Source of the DNA: an uncultured bacterium | Lineage (GTDB): Bacteria > Bacillota > Clostridia > Lachnospirales > Lachnospiraceae | Direction of reading: 5' to 3' | Assembly (NCBI GenBank): GCA_948467735.1 | Contig: CAOKFN010000016.1 | Coordinates: 1 to 64,000 of the forward strand | DNA length: 64,000 nucleotides | In this document: in pieces, positions 41,139 to 49,734 of the stretch | Position numbering within the stretch: the stretch's first letter is position 1 | How the letters are laid out: every line of letters starts with the position of its first letter | Made by a program: the position numbers and the translations under genes | The notes under the pieces: generated by a model | What the model saw: only the letters and a program-made list of their open reading frames with translations | The model's database searches: none | Told to the model about the DNA's origin: nothing

Positions 41139-41300
41139 CTGCCGTTTTTCGGCTCTGTATCTGCCGTTTCCCGTTTTTGCATCTGCCTTTTTCAGCTTCG
41201 CATCTGCCGCCTTCCGACTTCGCTCTGCCGTTTCCCGGTTTCGCATCTGCCTTTTTCAGCTCCGCATCTGCCGCTTTCCGACTTCGCATCTGCCCTTTTA
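41139..41300. repeat. Minisatellite with A-B-C higher-order repeat between gatA and gatB
   Basis: Seven units of 21-22 bp start with CTGCC. Three unit types recur in order: A (41161-41182, 41225-41246), B (41183-41203, 41247-41267), C (41204-41224, 41268-41289), with a further diverged unit at 41139-41160. The array reaches the gatA stop codon. A 96-codon minus frame across it is basic and repetitive and lacks support as a gene. Confidence 0.88.
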
Positions 41301-42764
41301 TATCTTCTTCCGGCATTTCTTAACTTCCTGCTCCGCGACATAGGCCGCCCGCAGCAGCTTCCTTTCCTGAAAACAGTCCCCGATCAGCTGCAGTCCGATG
41401 GGCAGCCCCTCCTCATCCGCCCCGCAGGGAACGCTGATAGCGGGCAGCCCGACGAGATTCACGGAAATCGTGTAAATATCCCCTAGATACATCTTCAGAG
41501 GATCCGCCAGACTTTCGCCCAGCCTCGGGGCCGTGGTTGGCGCCGTGGGCCCCAGAATACAGTCATACTCTCCAAACGCCTTGTCGAATTCCTGCTTTAT
41601 CATGGCCTTTACCCTCAGCGCTTTCAGATAATAAGCGTCATAATAACCGGAGCTCAGCACATAACTGCCCAGCATGATGCGCCTTTTTACCTCCGGCCCA
41701 AATCCTTGGGAGCGGGTTTTTTTATACATTTGATGCAGCTCCTCCGCCTCGGCCCTAAAACCATATTTCACCCCGTCGAAGCGCTCTAAATTGGAACTGG
41801 CCTCCGCGGAAGCAATGGTATAATACGCGGGAATGGCGTACTCCACCAGCCCCAAATCAAATTCCTCCACAACGGCTCCCGCCGCGCGCAGAAGCTCCGC
41901 CGCCCGAAGCACCGCGTCCCGCACATTGGCGTCAAGCCCCTCCCCGCGAATATAGGCTCTGGGAACGCCAAGCCTCATCCCCTTCACGCCCTCTTTCCGT
42001 AAAACGTCTTCCTCCCATGAAAGGCCTTCTTCCCGCTTTATCTGAGTGGAATCCTTCTCGTCGTATCCGGAAATCGCGTCCAAAATCACCGCGCAGTCCT
42101 CCACCGTCCTGCCCAAAGGCCCAATCTGATCCAGCGAGGAGCCATACGCAACCAGCCCGAAACGGGAAACCGTGCCATAGGTCGGCTTCAGTCCCACCAC
42201 GCCGCAGTAGGAAGCGGGCTGCCGGATGGAACCGCCGGTATCGGAGCCCAATGCAAAAAAGCACTCTCCGGCCGATACCGCCGCCGCGGAACCGCCCGAA
42301 GACCCTCCCGGCACATGGGCCGGATTATGAGGATTGCGGGTTACGCCATAGGCGGAAGTTTCCGTGGTGGAGCCCATGGCAAACTCGTCCATATTGGTCT
42401 TGCCGATAAGAACCGCGCCCGCCTTTTCCAATTGGAGAACCGCTTCCGCGGAATAGGCGGGAATAAAATTATCCAGTATTTTAGAAGCGCAGGTGGTCCG
42501 CATCCCCTCCGTACAAAGGTTATCCTTGACGGCCATGGGCACGCCTGCCAAGGGACCGTCCAGTTCTCCGCCCTCTATTTTCTTCTGCACCGCCCCCGCC
42601 TTTTCCAGCGCCTTCTCCTTGTCCAGAGTCACATAACAGTGCAGGGCGTTCTCCGTTTTTTTAATCTGCTCAAAGACTGCCTCCATGGCTTCCACCGCCG
42701 TTGTCCTGCCTTCTTTGATTGCTGTGGCAAGCTCCACAGCCGAAAGAGATAAAAGCTCCGTCAT
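41298..42764 (-). CDS. gatA: Asp-tRNA(Asn)/Glu-tRNA(Gln) amidotransferase subunit A
   Basis: Glutaminase subunit of GatCAB, amidase-signature family, 488 aa. The Ser-cisSer-Lys triad is visible: lysine in PMAVKDNLCTEG, serines in GGSSGGSAAAVSAG and DTGGSIRQPA. It generates ammonia passed to GatB. It lies 33 nt after gatC; the C-terminal RKKI reaches the first unit of the minisatellite. Confidence 0.98.
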   Translation of the reverse strand: MTELLSLSAVELATAIKEGRTTAVEAMEAVFEQIKKTENALHCYVTLDKEKALEKAGAVQKKIEGGELDGPLAGVPMAVKDNLCTEGMRTTCASKILDNFIPAYSAEAVLQLEKAGAVLIGKTNMDEFAMGSTTETSAYGVTRNPHNPAHVPGGSSGGSAAAVSAGECFFALGSDTGGSIRQPASYCGVVGLKPTYGTVSRFGLVAYGSSLDQIGPLGRTVEDCAVILDAISGYDEKDSTQIKREEGLSWEEDVLRKEGVKGMRLGVPRAYIRGEGLDANVRDAVLRAAELLRAAGAVVEEFDLGLVEYAIPAYYTIASAEASSNLERFDGVKYGFRAEAEELHQMYKKTRSQGFGPEVKRRIMLGSYVLSSGYYDAYYLKALRVKAMIKQEFDKAFGEYDCILGPTAPTTAPRLGESLADPLKMYLGDIYTISVNLVGLPAISVPCGADEEGLPIGLQLIGDCFQERKLLRAAYVAEQEVKKCRKKI

Positions 42765-42797
42765 TTTGTCCTCCTAACTTCCCGTAATCATTCCGGT

Positions 42798-43088
42798 TCA
42801 AAAAGTCTTAGGCACCACAAACATATCGTCCTTCTGACCGGGGGCATTTTGCAGCATCTTTCCGCTCTCGTCGCCGTTCGTCACCACATCCTCCCGAAAT
42901 ACGTTCATCACCGGAAATACATGGGACATGGGTTCCACATCCGTGGTATCCAGTTCGTTTAATTTATCGATATAATCCAGCATCCTTCCCATATCCTTTT
43001 TGGCCTGCTCCTTCTCTTCGTCCGAAAGCTCCAGCTTGGCGAGAATGCTCACATACTCTATTGTCTCGTCATCAATGATATTTGCCAT
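42798..43088 (-). CDS. gatC: Asp-tRNA(Asn)/Glu-tRNA(Gln) amidotransferase subunit C
   Basis: Small stabilising subunit of GatCAB, 96 aa: MANIIDDETIEYVSILAKLELSDEE then DYIDKLNELDTTDVEPMSHV and FREDVV, the family signature. The start at 43088 follows AAAGGAAAG; an upstream in-frame ATG would add 11 unconserved residues. It follows aspS by 60 nt. Confidence 0.96.
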   Translation of the reverse strand: MANIIDDETIEYVSILAKLELSDEEKEQAKKDMGRMLDYIDKLNELDTTDVEPMSHVFPVMNVFREDVVTNGDESGKMLQNAPGQKDDMFVVPKTF

Positions 43089-43148
43089 ATGATTCTTTCC
43101 TTTCCGAATTCCCACATGCAAAAAAGCCTGCTTTGCTCTAATCGGCGC

Positions 43149-44900
43149 TCAGTCCCTCACTTTAATGTGTACCTCCCGCAGCTGCTGCTCCGTCACCTCC
43201 CCGGGGGCGCCGCAGAGCAGATCTTGGGCGGAACCGCTCATGGGGAACGCGATAACCTCCCGGATGTTCTCCTCCCCCCGAAGCAGCATAAGCATCCTGT
43301 CCACACCGGGAGCCATGCCCGCGTGGGGCGGCGCTCCGAATTGGAATGCCTGATAAAGCGCCCCGAATTTCTTTTTCAAGGTTTCTTCGTCATACCCTGC
43401 CAGTGCAAACGCTTTTACCATAATATCTATATCATGATTCCGCACCGCCCCAGAGGAAAGCTCAACGCCGTTACATACAACATCGTACTGATAGGCAAGA
43501 ATTTCCAGTGGATTCTGATGTTCCAGCGCATCCATCCCCCCTTGGGGCATGGAAAACGGATTGTGCGTGAAGGCGAGCTGCTTTGTGTCCGGGTCAAGCT
43601 CGTACATGGGAAAATCGTTTACATAGCAGAAACGAAAGGCATTTTTTTCCGTCAGCCCCAGCTTCTCCCCCAGCTCATTACGAATTTTGCCCGCATAATA
43701 GCAGGCCCTCTCCTCCTTGTCCGCAATAAAGAAAATCGTATCGCCGACCTCAAGCCCGGCCAGCTTCCGCAGCTCGCCCTTTAAGGGCACGGGAATAAAT
43801 TTGTCAATCGGCCCTTTATAGGAAAAATCCTCCGTCACCTCCAGATAACCCAGCCCTCCCATTCCAAGAGAAACGGCAGACTGCAGCAATTTCTCATGGA
43901 ACTTCCTGCTCATATCCTCATGAACCTTAATGGCCCGAACCGTCCTGCCCAAAAACGGCTTAAACGTACATTTCTGAAAAAAGTCCGTCACATCCAGAAT
44001 CCTAAGCGGATTTCGCAGATCCGGCTTGTCACAGCCAAATTCCAGCATCGCCTGCTTATAACTGATCACAGGAAACGGCGCCTGCGTAACCGCCGCGCCC
44101 TCCGGCGCAAATTTCTCAAACACTGCGGAAAGAATTTCCTCCCCGGCCCGAAATACATCCTCCTGCTCCGCAAAGCTCATCTCAAAATCCAGCTGGTAAA
44201 ATTCTCCCGGGGAACGGTCCGCACGGGCGTCTTCATCCCGAAAACATGGGGCAATCTGAAAGTATTTATCGATTCCCGATACCATCAGCAGCTGCTTATA
44301 CTGCTGGGGCGCCTGAGGCAGCGCATAAAACTTTCCTTTAAATTTACGCGAAGGCACAATATAATCTCTTGCGCCCTCCGGGGATGAAGCGCAGAGAATG
44401 GGCGTCTGAATTTCCACAAATCCCATCTCCGTCATTTTCTGCCTCAGAAAGCTGATAACTTGTGAGCGGAATAATATATTATCCCGCACCTTGGCATTCC
44501 GCAAATCCAGATAACGGTATATCAGACGCACCTCCTCCCTTGTTTCTCTGGAAGTCATCACCTCAAAGGGAAGCTGCTTATACACTTTGCCCAATACGGT
44601 AATTTCCTGCGCATCCAGCTCAATGGTGCCCGTGGGCAGCTTAGGATTGTAAGTGTCCTCGTCACGTTTCTCCACCACCCCTTTTACGGTAATACAGGTT
44701 TCCTTGGTCAGCCCCTTCAATATGCTGTCCCTGCGAATGACCACCTGTAAAACGCCGTACATATCCCGCAGATGAAGAAAGGACACGCCGCCATGGTCGC
44801 GTATATTTTCAACCCATCCTGCCGCTCGGACTGTCTGCCCGATATGCTGTTCTCCGATTTCTTTCATGGTAATATCTCTGTAACGGTTTTTCATCTCCAT
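43149..44900 (-). CDS. aspS: Aspartyl-tRNA synthetase
   Basis: Class II synthetase of 583 aa with the N-terminal OB-fold anticodon domain (TVRAAGWVENIRDHGGVSFLHLRD), motif 2 (CFRDEDARADRSPGEFYQLDFEMSF), the bacterial insertion domain and motif 3 (GAPPHAGMAPGVDRMLMLL). Linked to gatCAB, it probably is non-discriminating and charges both tRNA-Asp and tRNA-Asn with Asp, the latter then amidated by GatCAB (inference from the operon). Start at 44900 has GGAGGAG. Controlled by a T-box leader. Confidence 0.97.
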   Translation of the reverse strand: MEMKNRYRDITMKEIGEQHIGQTVRAAGWVENIRDHGGVSFLHLRDMYGVLQVVIRRDSILKGLTKETCITVKGVVEKRDEDTYNPKLPTGTIELDAQEITVLGKVYKQLPFEVMTSRETREEVRLIYRYLDLRNAKVRDNILFRSQVISFLRQKMTEMGFVEIQTPILCASSPEGARDYIVPSRKFKGKFYALPQAPQQYKQLLMVSGIDKYFQIAPCFRDEDARADRSPGEFYQLDFEMSFAEQEDVFRAGEEILSAVFEKFAPEGAAVTQAPFPVISYKQAMLEFGCDKPDLRNPLRILDVTDFFQKCTFKPFLGRTVRAIKVHEDMSRKFHEKLLQSAVSLGMGGLGYLEVTEDFSYKGPIDKFIPVPLKGELRKLAGLEVGDTIFFIADKEERACYYAGKIRNELGEKLGLTEKNAFRFCYVNDFPMYELDPDTKQLAFTHNPFSMPQGGMDALEHQNPLEILAYQYDVVCNGVELSSGAVRNHDIDIMVKAFALAGYDEETLKKKFGALYQAFQFGAPPHAGMAPGVDRMLMLLRGEENIREVIAFPMSGSAQDLLCGAPGEVTEQQLREVHIKVRD

Positions 44901-44911
44901 AATATCTCCTC

Positions 44912-45231
44912 CAAAAAAAATACGCCCCGGAACACAGATTCCTGCATTCCGGGACGAATAATGACAACACCCTTATCCGCGGTACCACCCGCCTTGACAG
45001 CCGCGCCTTCCATCAAAGGCTTTCCCGACCGTTCCTCTCTATCACTTAACGCGTGCAACGTGCCGCCCTACAGGAAAAATATATTCAAGTGAAAACGATT
45101 TTTTCCATTCAAACGGCCTGCTCCAGAGCGTTCCCTATATCAGTTCCCACTGGCAGCGCTTTCAGTCGGTGACGCCGCCTTCCTGTTGTCTTCCCTGATA
45201 AGAGTCTCCTTCATCGCATTTCTAATATATA
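44912..45231 (-). promoter_or_regulatory. T-box riboswitch upstream of aspS-gatCAB
   Basis: The minus-strand leader contains the T-box sequence GGGTGGTACCGCGG (44990-44977), a terminator stem (44947-44955 with 44924-44932) and eight T (44920-44913). Stem I starts with GCGATGAAGGAG and closes with CTCTGGAGC. In the specifier loop, AAC followed by G lies right before the lower helix (45132-45130). This points to the Asn codon AAC rather than Asp GAC. Uncharged tRNA-Asn would promote readthrough, which fits an operon that makes Asn-tRNA(Asn) by transamidation. Specifier placement was made by hand. Confidence 0.9.
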
Positions 45232-45237
45232 AAAATT

Positions 45238-45266
45238 ATGCTACCACACTTTTTTCTTTTTTGCAA
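45238..45266 (-). promoter_or_regulatory. Promoter of the T-box-aspS-gatCAB operon
   Basis: Minus strand TTGCAA (45266-45261), 17-bp A-rich spacer, TAGCAT (45243-45238). It starts transcription right at the T-box stem I. Confidence 0.6.
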
Positions 45267-45338
45267 GTTTTAATTTCATCCGACAGTTATCATTCAATGA
45301 AAAATGAGCACACAGTCAGGGAGATAAAAATATCCGAT

Positions 45339-46481
45339 TTATTTAATCCAGCCCCATGAAACCGCCAGAAATTCCCCGCAGAAATACATGCCCCTCAGCC
45401 AGATAAGCGCCATGCCTCCCCATAACGGCCATGACAGCTCTCCGCGCCGCCGTAGTATTTTTTTCGCCAAGGACAATATCACACAGATGCACAATACCAT
45501 AGTTCCAAAACAGGCGCGGTCAGGATAATGGGGCGACAGAATAAAAGCCCCCCACGACAGCAGCGCGCACCCCAGAAGTATGTTATCCCTCCTGCAAAGC
45601 GCCTGCTTCAGCACACAGCAGCTCACTATCCAAAGAAATCCAAGCACCAGCAGCGTGGGAAACAAATAGTCCAGCGCCGCTCTGCATTCACGATAACTCC
45701 TCAGAAAAAGCTTCCACACCACCCCATACATATCTTCTTCGCTCTGATGAACACGGACAAAATTTCCCGGCGCCGCTATGCACATCACGCTTCCTGCCAG
45801 ACAGGACAGACTGCCCAATACCATCCATGGCTCCACCCTGCCTTTTTCCTTTACCACCGATGCCATGACCGCCACACTCAATATCCACATGGCAGGCCCC
45901 ATATTTTCATTGCTCCAGCCCGCAAGGATTCCCAAGGGAATCACCCATAAAGTGATTCTGGGCAGCGGCCGGCGAAGCGGATGCTCCCCCGAAAGCTCCC
46001 TCAGATAACAATGAGCAAAGGCAAGTATAAACACTGTAATATACAAATAATTTGCCGCGCCCGACTGCCAGAACATGCTCATGCGCCAGTTGGCATTCAA
46101 TCCCAGCGTAAGCGCCATAGCCGCCAAAAATGCCGGGAGCCTGCGATTCTCAGACACAATACAGACCATTGCCGCCAGTACAAGAGTACAGATTACATTC
46201 AAAATATCCGCCGCCTCTTTCCCCGCCAGCAGGGTCATCTGTAAAATTCCATGGGTCATGCTCCTGCCGCCCCAGTTTTGATAATGCCAAATCTGGCTTT
46301 GAATAATATCCGAAAAGGATGTAATCGGAGTATCGTTTGAAAGTATGGTAGAGTACCATATATCATCCATCATAAACGGAACCGCCCTATGGGTCAGATA
46401 TATGACAAATACCGAAACCACAATCATAATTCCCGACATTATCCACATTCGCCTGCGGCTCCTGCCTTCTCTTTCCTTCAT
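45339..46481 (-). CDS. Polytopic membrane protein (DUF6056-like)
   Basis: Protein of about 380 aa with roughly ten hydrophobic helices. The first extracytoplasmic loop has FMMDDIWYSTILSN and NWGGRSMTHGILQ, and a later loop GWSNENMGPAMW with SPHYPDRACFGTM; these match the pattern of DUF6056-type proteins, thought to be GT-C-like enzymes of surface glycan modification. The start is uncertain: ATG 46481 (after a GGGAGGA) was chosen over 46559, which lacks a ribosome-binding site. It stands alone between the T-box and dapL. Confidence 0.72.
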   Translation of the reverse strand: MKEREGRSRRRMWIMSGIMIVVSVFVIYLTHRAVPFMMDDIWYSTILSNDTPITSFSDIIQSQIWHYQNWGGRSMTHGILQMTLLAGKEAADILNVICTLVLAAMVCIVSENRRLPAFLAAMALTLGLNANWRMSMFWQSGAANYLYITVFILAFAHCYLRELSGEHPLRRPLPRITLWVIPLGILAGWSNENMGPAMWILSVAVMASVVKEKGRVEPWMVLGSLSCLAGSVMCIAAPGNFVRVHQSEEDMYGVVWKLFLRSYRECRAALDYLFPTLLVLGFLWIVSCCVLKQALCRRDNILLGCALLSWGAFILSPHYPDRACFGTMVLCICVILSLAKKILRRRGELSWPLWGGMALIWLRGMYFCGEFLAVSWGWIK

Positions 46482-46668
46482 TCTTTCAAACAATCCTCCC
46501 ATACAATACGGATACCCGCAATATCCGCCTTCCTTCCATCGTATACTTCCTGTATTCATATTCGCGGCAGATACTTTGACTGCCTTGCCTTTCTGCGCCT
46601 CCTAAAAAACCTAACCGTAATAACCAGCTCCTGCCAGAGAACCGCCAGACCGCCCGCAGAAAATTATA

Positions 46669-47889
46669 CTAAAACTGCAGCGCCTTAATCCTGTCCACGG
46701 CTTCCACCGTATTCTCATAACTTCCAAACGCAGTCAGCCTAAAGTATCCCTCGCCGCTGGGACCGAAACCGGAACCGGGCGTACCAACCACATTCGCCCT
46801 CTCCAGCAGAGCGTCGAAAAATTCCCAGCTGGTCATGCCGCTCGGCGTTTTCAACCAAATATACGGCGCATTCACGCCGCCGGAAACCGTATAACCCGCC
46901 TCCTTTAAACCGTTAAAAATATAATCTGCGTTATTCATATAATAAGCAACCTGTTTCTTCAGCTGTTCTTGTCCTTCTTTGGAATAAACTGCTTCTCCGG
47001 CCCTTTGCACAATATAGGGCGCCCCATTATATTTCGTGCCATGACGTCTTGCCCACAGCGAATGAAGCGCCGTCTCCCCGCACTTCAAATCCTTCGGAAT
47101 CACGGTAAACCCTAAGCGCACGCCGGTAAAACCTGCGTTCTTGGAAAAAGAGCGAAGCTCAATGGCACAGGTTCTGGCTCCCTCACATTCATATATACTA
47201 TGAGGGACATCCGCCTGTGAAATATACGCTTCATAGGCGGCGTCATACAATATGACAGCCCCCGTCCTATTGGCGTAATCCACCCACTCCTGCAGCCGCG
47301 CCTTTGTAATCGCAGCACCGGTAGGATTGTTCGGGAAACACAGGTAAATCAAATCAGGAGCTTCCTTGGGCAGCTCCGGCGCAAAATCGTTATCTGCGGT
47401 ACAAGGCATATAAATCACATCACTCCATGTTTCCTTTTCCTTATCATAAGTACCTGTCCTGCCCGCCATCACATTGGAATCCACATAAACGGGATATACG
47501 GGGTCACACACCGCAATCCGATTATCCAGACTGAAAATTTCCTGAATGTTGGCCGAGTCGCTTTTCGCTCCGTCCGAAATAAAAATCTCATCTGCCTCGA
47601 TCCTGCAGCCCCGAGCCTTATAATCATTTTGTGCGATTGCATCCCTCAAAAATTCATATCCCAGATCCGGCGCATAACCATGGAAGGTTTCCGCCTTTCC
47701 CATCTCGTCCACCGCACTGTGCAGAGCTTCCACAATCACCGGCGCCAGCGGCTGCGTCACATCACCGATTCCAAGCCGAATAACCCGCTTGTCCGGGTTT
47801 GCCGCGCTATAGGCGCTCACCTTTTTCCCAATCGTAGAAAACAAATAGCTTCCCGGAAGTTTTAAATAATTCTCATTGACTTTAAACAT
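46669..47889 (-). CDS. dapL: LL-diaminopimelate aminotransferase
   Basis: PLP enzyme that converts tetrahydrodipicolinate directly to LL-DAP with glutamate as donor, a shortcut of lysine and peptidoglycan synthesis. The protein of 406 aa starts MFKVNENYLKLPGSYLFSTIGKKV; the PLP lysine is in ELRSFSKNAGFTGVRLG, and LCFPNNPTGAAITK and SDGAKSDSANIQEIF are family segments. The start follows the conserved MFKVNENY; GTG at 47898 is better spaced from AAAGG. It lies after dapF, the next enzyme of the pathway. Confidence 0.96.
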   Translation of the reverse strand: MFKVNENYLKLPGSYLFSTIGKKVSAYSAANPDKRVIRLGIGDVTQPLAPVIVEALHSAVDEMGKAETFHGYAPDLGYEFLRDAIAQNDYKARGCRIEADEIFISDGAKSDSANIQEIFSLDNRIAVCDPVYPVYVDSNVMAGRTGTYDKEKETWSDVIYMPCTADNDFAPELPKEAPDLIYLCFPNNPTGAAITKARLQEWVDYANRTGAVILYDAAYEAYISQADVPHSIYECEGARTCAIELRSFSKNAGFTGVRLGFTVIPKDLKCGETALHSLWARRHGTKYNGAPYIVQRAGEAVYSKEGQEQLKKQVAYYMNNADYIFNGLKEAGYTVSGGVNAPYIWLKTPSGMTSWEFFDALLERANVVGTPGSGFGPSGEGYFRLTAFGSYENTVEAVDRIKALQF

Positions 47890-48024
47890 TTTAAACACCA
47901 TACCTTTCTACAGCCTGCAGCTGATTTATCATTATAGCATACTTATAAAGCCCGCCTCATTAGATTGCACGAACAATCCATGAACTGGTGCAAAACCGGA
48001 AGAACGCCGCACTTGTGTTCTTCC

Positions 48025-48084
48025 CGGAATGACTTAGCTTTTCTAAGGCTGGGTACTTTCCAGCCTTAGAAAAGCTTCATTCCG
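48025..48084. other. 25-bp hairpin between dapF and dapL
   Basis: A perfect 17-bp stem (48036-48052 with 48060-48076) is extended after a 3-nt bulge by 8 bp (48025-48032 with 48077-48084). It begins right after the dapF stop codon. No T-tract follows on the minus strand, so readthrough into dapL is possible. It may be a processing site, transcription attenuator or mobile-element relic. Confidence 0.75.
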
Positions 48085-48085
48085 T

Positions 48086-48943
48086 TCACACTTCTCCCTC
48101 AAACACCGTCACCGCAGGCCCCGTCATATAAATCACATCTTTCTCCCTGTCCCATTCTATCAACAGTTCTCCCCCTAACATTTTAACCTCTGCCCGCGGC
48201 TCTGTCAAACCATTTAGCACGCCGGCCGTCACAGCTGCGCATGCTCCCGTACCGCAGGCAAGCGTCTCCCCCGTTCCTCTCTCCCACACCCTCAGAAAAC
48301 AATGCCTGCTGTCAAGGACTTCTACAAACTCCGTATTCACCCGCTTGGGAAATCTACTATGATTTTCAAACAACGGCCCTATCTTCTCCAGATTTATCTC
48401 CTCCACTCGCTCCGCAAAAATCACAGCATGAGGATTTCCCATGGATACGCATGTCATACGATACTCCTTGCCATCCACCAAAATGGGCGCATGAATCACA
48501 GGATTCTCCTTTGCCTGAACCGGTATGGCCGAAGGCTCTAAAACCGGACTTCCCATATTGACACGCACCATTTTGACTTCTCCTCTGTCGCCGGACAGCC
48601 CCCGATTCCTTTCCACCGTCAAATCCAGCTCCTTCACCTGTCCGCCGCTCTCCACTGTAATGTGCCGTGCGTCCGTCAGCCCTTTGTCATATACATACTT
48701 CGCCACACACCGAATTCCATTTCCACACATCTCCGCTCTCGTGCCGTCCGCATTATACATCTCCATCTCAAAGTCAGCCGTTTGGGAAGGATTAATAAAA
48801 ATCACCCCATCTCCTCCAATCCCATGCTTCCTATGACTAAGCCTCCGAACAAGATTCGGTTTTTCCGAACTGTCTACCTTCTCTTCAAAACCATTTACAT
48901 AAATATAGTCATTCCCGCAGCCATGCATTTTCGTAAACTTCAT
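48086..48943 (-). CDS. dapF: Diaminopimelate epimerase
   Basis: Cofactor-independent racemase of 285 aa making meso-DAP from LL-DAP. The two catalytic cysteines are in AEMCGNGIRC and ACGTGACAAV. It starts MKFTKMHGCGNDYIYVNGFE at 48943; three upstream codons are possible but less likely. With dapL it forms a DAP branch of lysine and cell-wall synthesis. Confidence 0.97.
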   Translation of the reverse strand: MKFTKMHGCGNDYIYVNGFEEKVDSSEKPNLVRRLSHRKHGIGGDGVIFINPSQTADFEMEMYNADGTRAEMCGNGIRCVAKYVYDKGLTDARHITVESGGQVKELDLTVERNRGLSGDRGEVKMVRVNMGSPVLEPSAIPVQAKENPVIHAPILVDGKEYRMTCVSMGNPHAVIFAERVEEINLEKIGPLFENHSRFPKRVNTEFVEVLDSRHCFLRVWERGTGETLACGTGACAAVTAGVLNGLTEPRAEVKMLGGELLIEWDREKDVIYMTGPAVTVFEGEV

Positions 48944-49232
48944 AATTCCCATCCTGTTTTATTTTACTACTATTACACTGTATTGCGGAAATCTGTAAAT
49001 CATACATAATTTGTGTCAATCTCAAAGCATCGGTACTTCATAACCCCTCTCTTCACCCATTCTTTATCTGCCGCCTCCATGCGTCTTGTCATTGGCCCTT
49101 TTCCGTATTCTGCACTATGTCATTCCAATTTCAATTTCTTTCCAATCCAATCTAATTCTCTGCATAAAACCCTCTCCTGCCACATATTTATTATAAAGAT
49201 AAAATGTCAAGATAAAGATTAAGGGGAAATGG

Positions 49233-49694
49233 ATGAGTGCTAAAACCAAAATCGTTGTACTTCACATGAAAGAACTGATTTATACCGCAATCTTCGCAGC
49301 GCTGGGAATTCTCTTTGTCATTCTGCTAGTCATGATGTTCCTGCCGGACAAAGACAATAACGACGCACCCGCCCCGGATTCGGACTTGGCGGAAACCGCC
49401 TCTCTCTACATACCCGGCATCTATACCACTGAGCTGGTCTTGGGCAGTCAGTCCATTGATGTGGAAGTGATCGTGGATAAAAACAACATCACCTCCATAC
49501 GCATGGTGAACCTGAGTGACGCCATAACCACTATGTATCCACTGCTTCAGCCCACCTTCGACTCCATCTGCGAACAGGTATACACTCAGCAGTCCTTGGA
49601 TCACATTACCTATACCACTGACACCAAGTACACCTCTCTGGTGCTGCTGGAAGCCATTCAAAATTCATTGACAAAGGCCAAAGGGAATCGCTGA
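49233..49694 (+). CDS. Membrane-anchored hypothetical protein, possibly FMN-binding-like
   Basis: Protein of 153 aa with one N-terminal membrane helix (about residues 13-36) and an outside domain of about 100 residues: GIYTTELVLGSQSIDVEVIVDKNNI, then LVLLEAIQNSLTKA. The GxYxxxLxLGxxxxxVEVxVDxxxI pattern resembles FMN-binding or small beta-rich domains of Lachnospiraceae; a covalent FMN threonine is not evident. Ribosome-binding site GGGGAAATGG is moderate. It converges on nadE. Confidence 0.7.
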   Translation: MSAKTKIVVLHMKELIYTAIFAALGILFVILLVMMFLPDKDNNDAPAPDSDLAETASLYIPGIYTTELVLGSQSIDVEVIVDKNNITSIRMVNLSDAITTMYPLLQPTFDSICEQVYTQQSLDHITYTTDTKYTSLVLLEAIQNSLTKAKGNR

Positions 49695-49734
49695 TGCGAT
49701 TCTCTTTGACAAAACTTCTGAAAAAATCATACGT

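Noticed and set aside
41139..41300. CRISPR array
   Set aside because: Units are directly adjacent with no unique spacers, and no cas genes are present.
41026..41316. 96-codon basic frame across the gatA-gatB minisatellite
   Set aside because: Its content is the repeat itself and its start lies within the end of gatA; no independent ribosome-binding site.
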